DNA from: Clostridium sp.
GTDB lineage: Bacteria; Bacillota; Clostridia; Lachnospirales; Lachnospiraceae
Assembly: GCA_021770825.1 (NCBI GenBank)
Contig: JAETQD010000002.1
Location: 1-64,000 of the forward strand
DNA: 64,000 nucleotides
Direction of reading: 5' to 3'
Shown here in pieces: positions 50,732 to 60,315 of the stretch; within the stretch, counting starts at the first letter, position 1, and every line of letters begins with the position of its first letter. The notes under the pieces were generated by a model. It ran no database searches. It was not told the origin of the DNA and saw nothing but the letters and a program-made list of their open reading frames with translations. Position numbers and translations under genes: made by a program.

Positions 50732-52668
50732 TGAAAACAGCTCATTCACGTTTGAAACAGTTTTTTGAAAACTTTTATCTGGTTCTGGTGCTGATCTTTT
50801 TATATGCGCCCATTGTGGTCATGATGGTATTGTCCTTCAACAGCTCCAAATCCCGGTCCCAGTGGGGCGGTTTTACGCTCCAGTGGTACAGCCAGATGTT
50901 TGAGAGCAGCGCCATCATGGACGCCCTTTACAACACGCTCCTCATCGCCTTTTTGTCGGCCCTCATTGCGACTGTTTTGGGGACTGCGGCGGCCATCGGC
51001 ATCAACAGCATGAAGAAGCTGCCGAAAACCATCTTCATGGGACTTAACAACATCCCCATGCTGAATTCGGATATTGTGACGGGAATTTCCCTGATGCTTA
51101 TGTTTATCGCCTTCGGGGTTTCCCTGGGCTTTAAGACCATTCTTCTGGCCCATATTACCTTCAATGTGCCCTATGTGATGCTAAGCGTTCTTCCAAAGCT
51201 GAAACAAACCAGCAAATATACCTATGAGGCGGCCATGGACCTGGGCGCCGGACCGGTGGAGGCCTTTTTTAAGGTGGTGTTCCCGGATATTCTCCCCGGC
51301 GTTTTATCCGGCTTTCTCATGGCATTTACCATGTCCCTGGATGATTTTATCATCACACATTTCACCAGGGGCGCGGGCATCAATACTCTGTCCACCCTGA
51401 TTTACAGTGAAGTGCGCCGCGGCATTAAGCCGTCCATGTACGCCCTTTCCACTGTGATTTTCGTCACGGTTCTCCTGCTCCTTCTGATTACCAATTTTTC
51501 TCCGGAAAAATCGGGAGCAAAGGCATCGCCCTCCAAAGACGTACAGGCCGCATCCGCCGGCAATAAAAACTCCGGTATCTGGCAGAAAGTACTTCTGACG
51601 GCCGCTTCCTTTTTCATCATTGCGGCTGTCTGCTATACCTCCTACCGCCATGTGGCTTCCTCCCACTCGGATGAGCTTTATGTGTACAACTGGGGAGAAT
51701 ACATTGACGAGAGTGTCATTGATCAGTTTACGGAGGAGACGGGGATTCATGTGACCTACGATCTCTTTGAGACCAACGAAGAAATGTATCCGGTCATTGA
51801 GGCCGGGGCCGTCCAGTACGATGTGATCTGCCCCTCCGACTACATGATTCAGAAAATGGCGGAAAATTTTCTTCTGGAGGAAATTAACTTCGACAATATT
51901 CCCAATCTCAAATACATTGACCCGGAATATATGGAACAGTCAAAGAGCTTTGACCCTCAGAACAAGTATTCCGTACCCTATACCTGGGGCACCGTGGGAA
52001 TCATCTACAACACAAAATTAATTGAGGAGCTGGGCGTTCCCGCTCCCACCAAATGGGAAGATCTGTGGGATGAACGGTACCGCGGTGAGATTCTCATGCA
52101 GGACAGCGTCCGCGATGCTTTCATGGTGGCCTTGAAGGTTTTGGGCTACTCCATGAACTCCGTTGACCCAGAAGAGCTTTCCGAAGCCAGAGACCTTTTG
52201 CTGGCCCAGAAGCCCCTGGTGCAGGCCTATGTGGTGGACCAGGTCCGCGACAAGATGTTAAGCGGTGAGGCGGCCGTGGGCGTGATCTATTCCGGTGAGC
52301 TGTTATACCTCCAGGAAGAGGCCGAAAGCCTGAATCTGGACTACGATCTGGAATATGTGATTCCGGAAGAAGGCACCAATATCTGGATTGACTCCTGGGT
52401 GATTCCATATAACGCCAGAAATAAGGAAAACGCGGAGAAATGGATTAACTTCCTCTGCCGCCCGGATATTGCAAAGAAAAACTTTGAGTATATCACCTAC
52501 GCAACGCCAAACCAGGGGGCCTTTGAGCTTTTGGATGAAGAGTACAAGGAAAATGCCTCTGTATTCCCCGACACCTCCACCCTCACCAATTCCGAGGTAT
52601 ACAAGTATCTGGGAACCGAGGCGGACGATCTTTACAGTGCCCTGTGGAAGGAAATCAAATCCCATTAA
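50731..52668 (+). CDS. potCD: PotC permease fused to PotD polyamine-binding domain
   Basis: A 645-aa fusion. Residues 1 to about 262 are the second permease, with the EAA loop AAMDLGAGPVEAFFKVVFPDILPGV. After a linker of about 30 residues, a further helix (VLLTAASFFIIAAVCYTSY, about 288-306) anchors a PotD/F-type binding domain (310-645; ELYVYNWGEYIDESVID, YDVICPSDYMI, IWIDSWVIPYN). The binding protein is thus tethered rather than a free lipoprotein. Aromatic/acidic pocket residues typical of PotD appear conserved. Ligand is putrescine or spermidine by family. Confidence 0.93.
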   Translation: MKTAHSRLKQFFENFYLVLVLIFLYAPIVVMMVLSFNSSKSRSQWGGFTLQWYSQMFESSAIMDALYNTLLIAFLSALIATVLGTAAAIGINSMKKLPKTIFMGLNNIPMLNSDIVTGISLMLMFIAFGVSLGFKTILLAHITFNVPYVMLSVLPKLKQTSKYTYEAAMDLGAGPVEAFFKVVFPDILPGVLSGFLMAFTMSLDDFIITHFTRGAGINTLSTLIYSEVRRGIKPSMYALSTVIFVTVLLLLLITNFSPEKSGAKASPSKDVQAASAGNKNSGIWQKVLLTAASFFIIAAVCYTSYRHVASSHSDELYVYNWGEYIDESVIDQFTEETGIHVTYDLFETNEEMYPVIEAGAVQYDVICPSDYMIQKMAENFLLEEINFDNIPNLKYIDPEYMEQSKSFDPQNKYSVPYTWGTVGIIYNTKLIEELGVPAPTKWEDLWDERYRGEILMQDSVRDAFMVALKVLGYSMNSVDPEELSEARDLLLAQKPLVQAYVVDQVRDKMLSGEAAVGVIYSGELLYLQEEAESLNLDYDLEYVIPEEGTNIWIDSWVIPYNARNKENAEKWINFLCRPDIAKKNFEYITYATPNQGAFELLDEEYKENASVFPDTSTLTNSEVYKYLGTEADDLYSALWKEIKSH

Positions 52669-52691
52669 AAACGCCCCGCAAAAGCGTCAGA

Positions 52692-52725
52692 AAGCCTGCC
52701 GGAAGTTTCATTGTCCGGCAGGCTT
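52692..52725. terminator. Terminator between potCD and DEAD-box helicase
   Basis: AAGCCTGCCGGA (52692-52703) and TCCGGCAGGCTT (52714-52725), perfect 12-bp stem with a 10-nt loop, then TTATT. It lies between two convergent genes and can work for both. Confidence 0.85.
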
Positions 52726-52738
52726 TTATTCTCACGGC

Positions 52739-54424
52739 CTATCTTTTATTCGCTTTCTCCACATGTACGTTTTTCCCTTTAATCTTTACGCGGTTCATGG
52801 CCTCCATGACCACATCTGCCTGGTTTCTCGGCACCTCCACAAAGGTATATTTATCATACATGTCAATACTTCCCACCAGGCGGCCCGGCATGCCGGATTC
52901 CCCGGCAATGGCCCCCAGAATATCTCCCGGCCGTACATTCTGGTTCTTTCCCAGATTGATAAACAGCCTGGTCATGGCATTCTTTGCGCCTCTTCTGTCC
53001 TCATACTCATCCGGCTCCTCATAACGTCCGCGCCGTCTCTGGCCGCGGCCTTTCCGGTCCCGTCCCTCCAGACGGCGTCCCAGATCATCCAGGTCTCTGA
53101 GAGGTCTTGTGTCTTCGGCGATATCCTCATAATCGTCTCCCATGGCCATTTTCAGGAAGGCCGCAGCCAGCTCCATGGAAGTATACTCCTCCGCCAGAAG
53201 GCGTTTCTCAATGATGTCGGCCATCCGCTCCAGTCCGCCTTCGGCAAGGACCTCCTGGACCTCATCCAGGATTTTTTCTGCCTTGATTGCCGTCACATCG
53301 TTCAGGGAGGGAATGGGCTGGGGAACAATTTTCGTCTTGCAGAACTTCTGGATATCCCGCAGCTTGTAAACCTCGTTTCCCACCGCCAGGCTGAAGGCCC
53401 GTCCTTCCCGGCCGGCACGTCCGGTACGGCCGATTCTGTGGACATAGTATTCGTCGTCCTGGGGAATGTCATAGTTGAACACCGCTTCCACATCGTCCAC
53501 GTCAATTCCCCTGGCTGCCACATCTGTGGCCACCAGAATCTCCGTGGCGCCGTTCCGGAAGCTGTCCATGACACGATCTCTCTGCTCCTGCTTTAAATCG
53601 CCATGAAGGCCTTCTGCGAAGTATCCGCGGCCCTGGAGGGCCTGCACCAGCTCATCCACCTGCTTTTTTGTGTTGCAGAACACCACGGAAAGCTTGGGAG
53701 AATACAAATCCAGAAGCCGGCACATGACCTCCACCTTGTTTCTGGGCTTCACCTCATAATAGTACTGGGTCACCTTCGGCACGGTCAGCTCTTTTTTTAC
53801 CACCTTCACCATCACCGGGTCCTTCTGGAACCGCTTTGCAATGTCAGCGATGGCCTGGGGCATGGTGGCGGAAAACATTACGGTCTGGCGTTCCTCGGGC
53901 ATCTGGCTTAAAATGGTTTCCATGTCCTCCAGAAAGCCCATGTTCAACATTTCATCGGCCTCATCGAGAACCACCGTGTGAATATCGTCTGTGCGGATGG
54001 TTTTCCGTCTCATATGGTCCATGACACGGCCGGGGGTACCTACAATGATCTGGACTCCGCCCTTTAAGGAGCGAATCTGTTTTACGATCTCCTGGCCTCC
54101 ATACACAGGGAGCACCTTGATTCCCGATGTGAATTTAGCCAGACGGCGGATTTCCTCTGCCACCTGGATGGCCAGCTCCCTGGTGGGGCAGAGAATGATG
54201 GCCTGGGTCTTTTTACTTCCCGGATCCATTTTCTGAAGCAGGGGAATTGCAAAGGCTGCCGTCTTTCCCGTTCCTGTCTGAGCCTGGCCGATCATGTCCC
54301 GGCCGTCCATCTGCACCGGAATGGCCTGGGCCTGGATCGGAGACGCCGCCTCAAATCCCATGTCCGTCACTGCCCGGAGAATTTTTTCCTCTAAGTTTAA
54401 GTCTTCAAATTTTACTGTCTCCAT
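52739..54424 (-). CDS. DEAD-box ATP-dependent RNA helicase with RNA-binding tail
   Basis: RNA helicase of 561 aa in the CshA/DeaD group. Q motif (FEDLNLEEKIL), AQTGTGKTAAF (motif I), VLDEADEML (II), SAT (III), and HRIGRTGRAGREG (VI) are all present. After a basic, Arg-rich linker (about 445-480) comes a DbpA-type RNA-binding domain (RLFINLGKNQNVRPGDILGAI). It likely acts in ribosome assembly, mRNA turnover or cold adaptation. A promoter and a terminator-like hairpin lie in tandem in the leader (54455-54539). Confidence 0.94.
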   Translation of the reverse strand: METVKFEDLNLEEKILRAVTDMGFEAASPIQAQAIPVQMDGRDMIGQAQTGTGKTAAFAIPLLQKMDPGSKKTQAIILCPTRELAIQVAEEIRRLAKFTSGIKVLPVYGGQEIVKQIRSLKGGVQIIVGTPGRVMDHMRRKTIRTDDIHTVVLDEADEMLNMGFLEDMETILSQMPEERQTVMFSATMPQAIADIAKRFQKDPVMVKVVKKELTVPKVTQYYYEVKPRNKVEVMCRLLDLYSPKLSVVFCNTKKQVDELVQALQGRGYFAEGLHGDLKQEQRDRVMDSFRNGATEILVATDVAARGIDVDDVEAVFNYDIPQDDEYYVHRIGRTGRAGREGRAFSLAVGNEVYKLRDIQKFCKTKIVPQPIPSLNDVTAIKAEKILDEVQEVLAEGGLERMADIIEKRLLAEEYTSMELAAAFLKMAMGDDYEDIAEDTRPLRDLDDLGRRLEGRDRKGRGQRRRGRYEEPDEYEDRRGAKNAMTRLFINLGKNQNVRPGDILGAIAGESGMPGRLVGSIDMYDKYTFVEVPRNQADVVMEAMNRVKIKGKNVHVEKANKR

Positions 54425-54454
54425 CTATATTCCTTTCTGTTTTGTGATTCCCTC

Positions 54455-54492
54455 AAAAAAAGAGAAGATTTCAGGTTTCCCCGAATCTTCTC
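54455..54492 (-). terminator. Terminator hairpin in the helicase leader
   Basis: Minus strand GAGAAGATT (54492-54484), loop of 13 nt, AATCTTCTC (54470-54462), then seven T. It may end the dpp operon. Because a promoter lies just upstream (54510-54539), it may also act as an attenuator of the helicase gene. Confidence 0.8.
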
Positions 54493-54509
54493 CAGTGATA
54501 ACAATATTT

Positions 54510-54539
54510 ACTATAACCTAAGGAATCTGCTTTTGTCAA
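54510..54539 (-). promoter_or_regulatory. SigA promoter upstream of the leader hairpin
   Basis: Minus strand TTGACA (54539-54534), 18-bp spacer, TATAGT (54515-54510). Transcription would start near 54503, about 11 nt before the terminator-like hairpin. Confidence 0.65.
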
Positions 54540-54581
54540 GCACTTCCTGCCGTCAATCCTTATGTGGCCTCCCTCAAATGA

Positions 54582-55553
54582 CTAGGATACAATATGACAG
54601 GCCACCTTATGACCAGGTGAAACCTCTTTCATGCAGGGAGCCTCCATCCGGCAGCGGTCTGTTGCATACCGGCATCTGGTGTGGAATACACAGCCCTTAA
54701 ACTCGTCGGTCCGCATGGGACGCTCTCCCTCCAGAATCTCCGGTTTTCTGTGTCCCGAAGCAAAATCGGGAACGGAAGAAAACAGTGCCTGGGTATAGGG
54801 ATGAAGCGTTTTTTCAAATAACTGCTCGGTCTCGGCTTCCTCCACCAGAGAGCCCAGATACATGACCCCGATCCTGTGGGAAATATAGCGGATGACTCCA
54901 ATATCATGGGAGATAAAAAGAAGACTTAAGTTCATCTCCTTTTGCAGCCGCTTTAACATGTTTAAGATCTGGGCCTGAATGGAAACATCCAGGGCTGATA
55001 CCGGCTCATCGCAGATAATCAGCTTCGGATTGATAATCAGAGCCCTTGCAATGCCAAGACGCTGTACCTGGCCGCCGGAAAGCTCATGGGGATACCGGAA
55101 ATAATGTTCCTCGGCAAGGCCTACCTTTTCCAGTATGTCTATGACAGCCCTCCGTCTGCTCTCTCCGTCGCCAATCTTCTGGATAATCAACGGGTCCTCC
55201 AGCAGGGAGCCGATTCTCTGTCTCGGATTCAGGGAAGACAGCGGATCCTGGAACACAAGCTGGATTTCTTTTCTCAGAGGACGCATTTCCTTGTCAGAAA
55301 GTTTGGCAAGATCCTTTCCTCCATATAAAATCTCTCCCTCGTCCGGATGGAGCAGGCCCAGAATCGCCCGGCCTGTGGTGGTTTTTCCGCATCCGGATTC
55401 TCCCACAAGGCCATAGGTCTCCCCCTCATAGAGAGACAGGGACATATCGCAGATCGCATTCATATGGTTGACAGGTTTAAACAGCTTTCCCAGCGGACCG
55501 TAAACGGGATATCGTTTTTTGAGGCCCTTTACTTCAAGAAGCGGTTCTCTCAT
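54582..55553 (-). CDS. dppF: Peptide ABC transporter ATP-binding protein (DppF/OppF type)
   Basis: Second ATPase of the peptide importer (323 aa). Walker [12 protein letters not shown], signature LSGGQVQRLGIARAL, Walker B LIICDEPVSALD, and the C-terminal oligopeptide-transporter domain with Cys residues (GCVFHTRCRYATDRC) that bind an Fe-S cluster in DppD/F-type ATPases. Its ATG overlaps the dppD stop by 4 nt. Last gene of the operon. Confidence 0.95.
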   Translation of the reverse strand: MREPLLEVKGLKKRYPVYGPLGKLFKPVNHMNAICDMSLSLYEGETYGLVGESGCGKTTTGRAILGLLHPDEGEILYGGKDLAKLSDKEMRPLRKEIQLVFQDPLSSLNPRQRIGSLLEDPLIIQKIGDGESRRRAVIDILEKVGLAEEHYFRYPHELSGGQVQRLGIARALIINPKLIICDEPVSALDVSIQAQILNMLKRLQKEMNLSLLFISHDIGVIRYISHRIGVMYLGSLVEEAETEQLFEKTLHPYTQALFSSVPDFASGHRKPEILEGERPMRTDEFKGCVFHTRCRYATDRCRMEAPCMKEVSPGHKVACHIVS

Positions 55554-56566
55554 ATGGCATTTTCCTCCCGTTTTTTCTCATTTCCCACGCGGGGATTCCA
55601 ACATTTTACTTTATGGCCCGGCGCTGTTTCCACTGCCGGCGGCTCGTTTTTCCTGCACTGGTCCGTTGCATAGGGACATCTGGTACAGAAATGACATCCC
55701 ACAGGAATCTGGGACAGCGGCGGAACGGTTCCGGTGATCACGTGAAGCGGCTTCTCCCTGTCCACATCCAGATGCGGAATACAGTCAAGAAGTCCCTGGG
55801 TGTAGGGGTGCATGGGATTGTCAAACAGCTCTTCCGTTTTTGCCTCCTCCACAATCTGTCCAAGATACATAACACGAACACTGTGACAGATCTGGGCCAT
55901 AACGCTTAAATCATGGGTAATCAGAAGAATGGCCATTCCCAGCTTCTGATTCAGCTCTGAAAGCAGACGGAGAATCTGGTTCTGGATGGTCACATCCAGA
56001 GCCGTTGTCGGCTCATCGGCGATCAAAAGGCTGGGCTCACAGGCCAGGGCCATGGAAATCATGACTCTCTGCTGCATACCGCCGGAAAGCTCATAGGGAT
56101 ACTGTTTGACGCACCGCTCCGGATACGGAACTCCTGTGAGGCGCAGCAGCTCGATGCTGCGGGCTCTGGCATCCTGCTTGGACATATTTTTATGGAGGAA
56201 TAATACCTCCTCCATCTGCCTTCCCACGGTCAGAACCGGGTTCAGGGAAGTCAGCGGATCCTGGAAAATGACAGAGATTCTGTTTCCGCGGATGCTCTGC
56301 ATCTGTGCCAGCGGAAGCTTTAAAATCTCCTGTCCTTCAAATACAACGCTTCCCTCGTACTCCACATCCGCTTCATATTCTCTGAGGCGCAGGATGGACT
56401 GGGACATAACACTTTTTCCGGAGCCGGATTCTCCAACAACACCCACGATTTCACCGGGGTGAATTGTCATACTGACACCGGACACAGCCGGAAGGCGCTT
56501 CTTTCTGTCACGGAAATATACATGGAAATTTTCCATTTCCAAAAGGGGCTTATTGTTTGTTTCCAT
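55550..56566 (-). CDS. dppD: Peptide ABC transporter ATP-binding protein (DppD/OppD type)
   Basis: First ATPase (338 aa): Walker [11 protein letters not shown], signature [15 protein letters not shown], Walker [13 protein letters not shown], and the Cys-containing C-terminal segment ([15 protein letters not shown]). It overlaps dppC by 1 nt (TAATG) and has AAAGGAGGGCG upstream. Works as a heterodimer with DppF. Confidence 0.95.
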   Translation of the reverse strand: METNNKPLLEMENFHVYFRDRKKRLPAVSGVSMTIHPGEIVGVVGESGSGKSVMSQSILRLREYEADVEYEGSVVFEGQEILKLPLAQMQSIRGNRISVIFQDPLTSLNPVLTVGRQMEEVLFLHKNMSKQDARARSIELLRLTGVPYPERCVKQYPYELSGGMQQRVMISMALACEPSLLIADEPTTALDVTIQNQILRLLSELNQKLGMAILLITHDLSVMAQICHSVRVMYLGQIVEEAKTEELFDNPMHPYTQGLLDCIPHLDVDREKPLHVITGTVPPLSQIPVGCHFCTRCPYATDQCRKNEPPAVETAPGHKVKCWNPRVGNEKKREENAI

Positions 56567-57468
56567 TAGCCTTTACGCCCTCCTTTCACACGGGGATCCA
56601 GGAAGTCACGGAGTCCGTCTCCCAAAAGATTCAGACTGAGAACCGATATAATAACGAAGGCTCCCGGGAAGATTGCAGTCCATGGTGCCTTGGAAAGCAC
56701 CTGCTTGCTGGCCTGAAGAATATTTCCCCAGCTTGCTGCCGGAGCAGGAATACCAACTCCCAAAAAGCTTAAGGATGCCTCTGAGATGATGGCCTGGGCA
56801 AAAATAAAGGATGCCTGTACGGTCAGGGACGAAACTACGCTGGGAAGAATGATCTTCCACAGAATCCGGAAGTCGCTGGAGCCCTGTATCTTTGCGGCCT
56901 CCACATAGACCTGTTCCCTGGCCACCAGGGCCCCCGCCCTTACCACACGGGCAATGCTGGGCGTATATACCACAGTCAGCGCCAGGATTACATTCCAGAT
57001 GGACGCACCAAGGGCGGCCATTAAGGCAACTGCCAGAAGAACTCCGGGAATTGCGATCAGTCCGTCACAGATACGCATTAAAATATTGTCCAGAATCTTA
57101 AAATAGCTGGCGTAAATTCCAATGATGGTTCCCAGAATGGAAGAAAAAATTGTCACGGCTCCTCCAACGCAGATAGAAACCTGTGCTCCGTACATAACAC
57201 GGATGAACAGATCTCTTCCGAATTCATCGGTACCGAAAATATGTCCGGCTCCCGGCGGTTTCAGTCGGTCCAGAACCTTCATCTCGTTTGGGTCCACGGA
57301 GCTGACGGCCGGAATAATCAGGGCAGCCAGTACAATGATAATCATACCCACAAGGCCGATGATGAGGGCCGGATTGGATAAGAACTTTTCTTTTCTGAGG
57401 CGGCGCTGTTCTTCAAGGATCGCCTGGCTCCGCTCTTTTGCAGCAGCCTGTTTTTCTGCTTCTGTCAC
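56566..57468 (-). CDS. dppC: Peptide ABC transporter permease (DppC/OppC type)
   Basis: Permease of 300 aa: an N-terminal helix after a charged, coiled start (residues 1-30), then the OppC-type N domain (GHIFGTDEFGRDLFIR) and five helices with the EAA loop (EAAKIQGSSDFRILWKIILPS). It starts at GTG (57468) preceded by AGGAGGTGGCAAA. Partner of DppB. Confidence 0.94.
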   Translation of the reverse strand: MTEAEKQAAAKERSQAILEEQRRLRKEKFLSNPALIIGLVGMIIIVLAALIIPAVSSVDPNEMKVLDRLKPPGAGHIFGTDEFGRDLFIRVMYGAQVSICVGGAVTIFSSILGTIIGIYASYFKILDNILMRICDGLIAIPGVLLAVALMAALGASIWNVILALTVVYTPSIARVVRAGALVAREQVYVEAAKIQGSSDFRILWKIILPSVVSSLTVQASFIFAQAIISEASLSFLGVGIPAPAASWGNILQASKQVLSKAPWTAIFPGAFVIISVLSLNLLGDGLRDFLDPRVKGGRKG

Positions 57469-57479
57469 TTTGCCACCTC

Positions 57480-58430
57480 CTATTTCTTTCCAAGCTGGAT
57501 GCGCGGGTCAACAATTCCATACAGAATATCCACTGTAAGATTCACACCCACATACAATAAAGTTACAAACAGAACAACTCCCTGGACAACATAAATATCA
57601 CGCCTGTTGATGGCGTTGATGGTAAGAAGTCCGATTCCCGGAATGTTGAACAGGGTTTCCGTCACAATGGCACCTGTGATCAGGGTTCCGAAAGACTGGC
57701 CCACAACGGTCAGAACCGATGGCGCTGCATTTTTCAATGCATGGACCAGAAGAACTGTGCGCTCTTTCAGGCCTTTCGATCTGGCTGTACGGATATAATT
57801 CAGATAAAGCACATCAATCACGGACGAACGGGTCATTCTGGTAATCAGGGCCGCCTGGACCGTGCTCAGGGAGAGGGCCGGAAGAATCAGATATCTCAGA
57901 TGATTCCAAAGGCCATCCTTTAGCGGAGCATAGCCTGCCACTGGCAGCCACTGCAGTTTTACGCCGAAAAACAGCATGAAAAACATTCCCAGTAAGAAAC
58001 CGGGAACTGCAATACCAAAAAGAGTGCTGGTAACAAGGGCCAAATCCACTGCGGTTCCGCGCTTATACGCTGCCAGAATTCCAAAGGGGATGGCAAAAAC
58101 CAGCGCAAAAAGCTCTGCCAGCAGAGCGAGGCTTAAAGTCGGCAGGAAATACTGACCGATTGCAGAAAGCACGGACTGCTGCAAAAACAGAGATTCCCCC
58201 CAGTCGCCCTTAAGCACCTTGCCCAGCCAGTCAAAATACTGAACCAAAAACGGGCGGTTGAATCCCAATGCTTCATTCAGGGCATCCAGTTCTTCTTTTG
58301 TGGCTTCCATGCCCAGCATGGCCGTTGCCGGCCCGCCGGGCATCAGATATGTAATCAGAAAAACTGCTACGGAAACCACAAGCAGCGTCGGAATTAGGGA
58401 AACAATTCGTTTAATTATGTAGGAAAACAT
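57480..58430 (-). CDS. dppB: Peptide ABC transporter permease (DppB/OppB type)
   Basis: Permease of 316 aa with six helices; the usual MFSYIIKRIVSLIPTLLVVSVAVF start and EAA loop (TARSKGLKERTVLLVHALKNA) are clear. ATG has GGAATGAGGAGAAGAT before it. Lies between the binding protein and dppC. Confidence 0.95.
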   Translation of the reverse strand: MFSYIIKRIVSLIPTLLVVSVAVFLITYLMPGGPATAMLGMEATKEELDALNEALGFNRPFLVQYFDWLGKVLKGDWGESLFLQQSVLSAIGQYFLPTLSLALLAELFALVFAIPFGILAAYKRGTAVDLALVTSTLFGIAVPGFLLGMFFMLFFGVKLQWLPVAGYAPLKDGLWNHLRYLILPALSLSTVQAALITRMTRSSVIDVLYLNYIRTARSKGLKERTVLLVHALKNAAPSVLTVVGQSFGTLITGAIVTETLFNIPGIGLLTINAINRRDIYVVQGVVLFVTLLYVGVNLTVDILYGIVDPRIQLGKK

Positions 58431-58463
58431 ATCTTCTCCTCATTCCTTCCAAATGGTAACGCT

Positions 58464-60095
58464 TTATTTTGCTACTTTTGCATTCCAGTATACGGGATAG
58501 TGGAAGTATTCAAAATTCTCCATTTTCTGGCTGGTTGCAGTAACTCCGCTGAAATGTCCAAGTACGCTGGCTGCACCATACTCATACAGGAATGCCTGGA
58601 GATTATTCCAGTTTTCTTTTGCTTCCTCATTGCTTGCTGCAAAACGGATAGCATCCACTCCCTCGCTTACTTCCTTCACATCAAGTCCGGCCCATCCCGG
58701 GTTTACAACGGAAAGCTGGGACGGAAGGAGCTGGTAAGAGTTGCTGGTGATATAGATATCAAACTGTGCCGGATCACTTCTGTGCTCCATGAATACCGGG
58801 AAGTCATAGGTCTCTACTTCTGCGTTGAATCCGGCCTGACGAAGCTGCTCATGAACAACCAGTGTTGCATTGTACATTTCCTGATAGTCCGGTGTTGTTA
58901 CAAGACGGATTTTCTCTCCATTATAGCCTGCTTTTGCGAGAAGCTCTTTTGCCTTTTCTACATTGCCCTGGTTATAATATTCTTCTCCGCCTTTTACAGC
59001 CCACTGCTCCTGCTTGAGGTTCATGTAGCCCGGATCCAGAATATAAAGGTTCGGGTTTCCATAGCTTCCGTACATGATTTCTTCCATATTAAGAGCTGCA
59101 AGAACTGCAAGACGAAGATCCTGGTTTACCATAATACCCTGGCTGGTGTTGATAAACAGAGTCAGGGTTCCGCCTGTCTTTGTATGAAGGTTTACACCAG
59201 GCATTGCTGCCACTTCGTCATACCGCTCCAGCGGGATATCCTCGGCTGCATCGTATTCGCCTGTCTGGATTCCTGCAATACGGGTCGCGTCATCGCTGAC
59301 AAAACGGAAATAAATGTTCTCTGTGTAGGCTTCTCTCTTTCCTGCAAAACCGCTGGTTTCGCCTTCCGGAGACTGATAATCTTCATTCTTTACCAGATGG
59401 ATATACTGATCCTGCTTCCACTCCTGAAGCTTATAGGGACCTGTTCCGATGTATTCCTGGATACCTTCCGGTCCTGCTGCATCCACAATCTCCTTCGGGG
59501 AAATTGCTGCAAACTGGGACGGAGCGGCAAGAAGAATTAAAATATCAGAAGCCGCATGCTCTACGGTCATGGTCACAGTGTAAGTATCCACCACTTCAAA
59601 TACGGATGTTCCAAGGATTGCTTTTGCCTTTGCAGATGTCTGCAGCCAGCGGTTCATGGAAGCAGCCACATCCTCGGCTGTCAATTCCTTGCCATTGTGG
59701 AATTTCACTCCCTCACGAAGCTTAAAGGTGTAGACAAGACCGTCTTCGCTGATATCGCAGGATTCAGCCAGTACCGGCTGCGGGGTATAGGTGTTGTCCA
59801 TCATATACAGTCCCTCGAAAATATGCATTGCAATTCCGTCTGCAATGTTGGAAGAGGATGTCATGGAATCCAGGGTCGGCGGCTGGGCTGTTGCAGCAAT
59901 ATTCATAGTATCTTTATATTCTGCTGCCGGAGCTGCCTCGCTGGCTTCTGCTGCTTTGGTTTCTGCTGCCTGTGCTGCTGCTGTTGTTGCTTCCGGAGCC
60001 TTTGTTTCTGTCTGTGACTGGCTGCCGCATGCAGTCAGGGACAGAGCAAGACCAAGACCCAGAGCAAGAACTCTTGTGATTTTGTTTCTTCTCAT
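58464..60095 (-). CDS. dppA: Peptide-binding lipoprotein (DppA/OppA, SBP family 5)
   Basis: Extracellular solute-binding lipoprotein (543 aa). A basic start MRRNKITRV, hydrophobic core and lipobox LTAC precede an Ala/Glu-rich linker (residues about 25-60). The SBP_bac_5 domain follows (YTFKLREGVKFHNGKELTAEDV, TGPYKLQEWK). The frame is open to 60155; ATG 60095 is chosen for AATAGGAGAAAAGGT and the signal peptide. Ligand could be a peptide, glutathione or nickel chelate, as in the family at large. First gene of dppABCDF. Confidence 0.93.
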   Translation of the reverse strand: MRRNKITRVLALGLGLALSLTACGSQSQTETKAPEATTAAAQAAETKAAEASEAAPAAEYKDTMNIAATAQPPTLDSMTSSSNIADGIAMHIFEGLYMMDNTYTPQPVLAESCDISEDGLVYTFKLREGVKFHNGKELTAEDVAASMNRWLQTSAKAKAILGTSVFEVVDTYTVTMTVEHAASDILILLAAPSQFAAISPKEIVDAAGPEGIQEYIGTGPYKLQEWKQDQYIHLVKNEDYQSPEGETSGFAGKREAYTENIYFRFVSDDATRIAGIQTGEYDAAEDIPLERYDEVAAMPGVNLHTKTGGTLTLFINTSQGIMVNQDLRLAVLAALNMEEIMYGSYGNPNLYILDPGYMNLKQEQWAVKGGEEYYNQGNVEKAKELLAKAGYNGEKIRLVTTPDYQEMYNATLVVHEQLRQAGFNAEVETYDFPVFMEHRSDPAQFDIYITSNSYQLLPSQLSVVNPGWAGLDVKEVSEGVDAIRFAASNEEAKENWNNLQAFLYEYGAASVLGHFSGVTATSQKMENFEYFHYPVYWNAKVAK

Positions 60096-60163
60096 ACCTT
60101 TTCTCCTATTCTTTTCTGTATTTTGCATTGAAAATATAAAACCTTCAACTGCCACACAAACAG

Positions 60164-60191
60164 TTTATAAAATCGCCCCATTCTTTGTCAA
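60164..60191 (-). promoter_or_regulatory. SigA promoter of the dpp operon
   Basis: Minus strand TTGACA (60191-60186), 16-bp spacer, TATAAA (60169-60164), giving a leader of about 60 nt before dppA. Confidence 0.75.
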
Positions 60192-60258
60192 TTGTGCCTA
60201 GCGAATATTGATTTTTTCAATTAATATGAGTTATTGGAAATATTTTAACAATAGAAAA

Positions 60259-60288
60259 GACATTTCCCGTTTGATCTTGGGAAATGCC
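60259..60288 (-). terminator. Terminator after the MFS gene
   Basis: Minus strand GGCATTTCCC (60288-60279) pairs with GGGAAATGTC (60268-60259) with one G-T, followed by TTTTCTATTG. Confidence 0.7.
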
Positions 60289-60315
60289 TTTTTCAATCGT
60301 TTCTTTCCAATTCTT

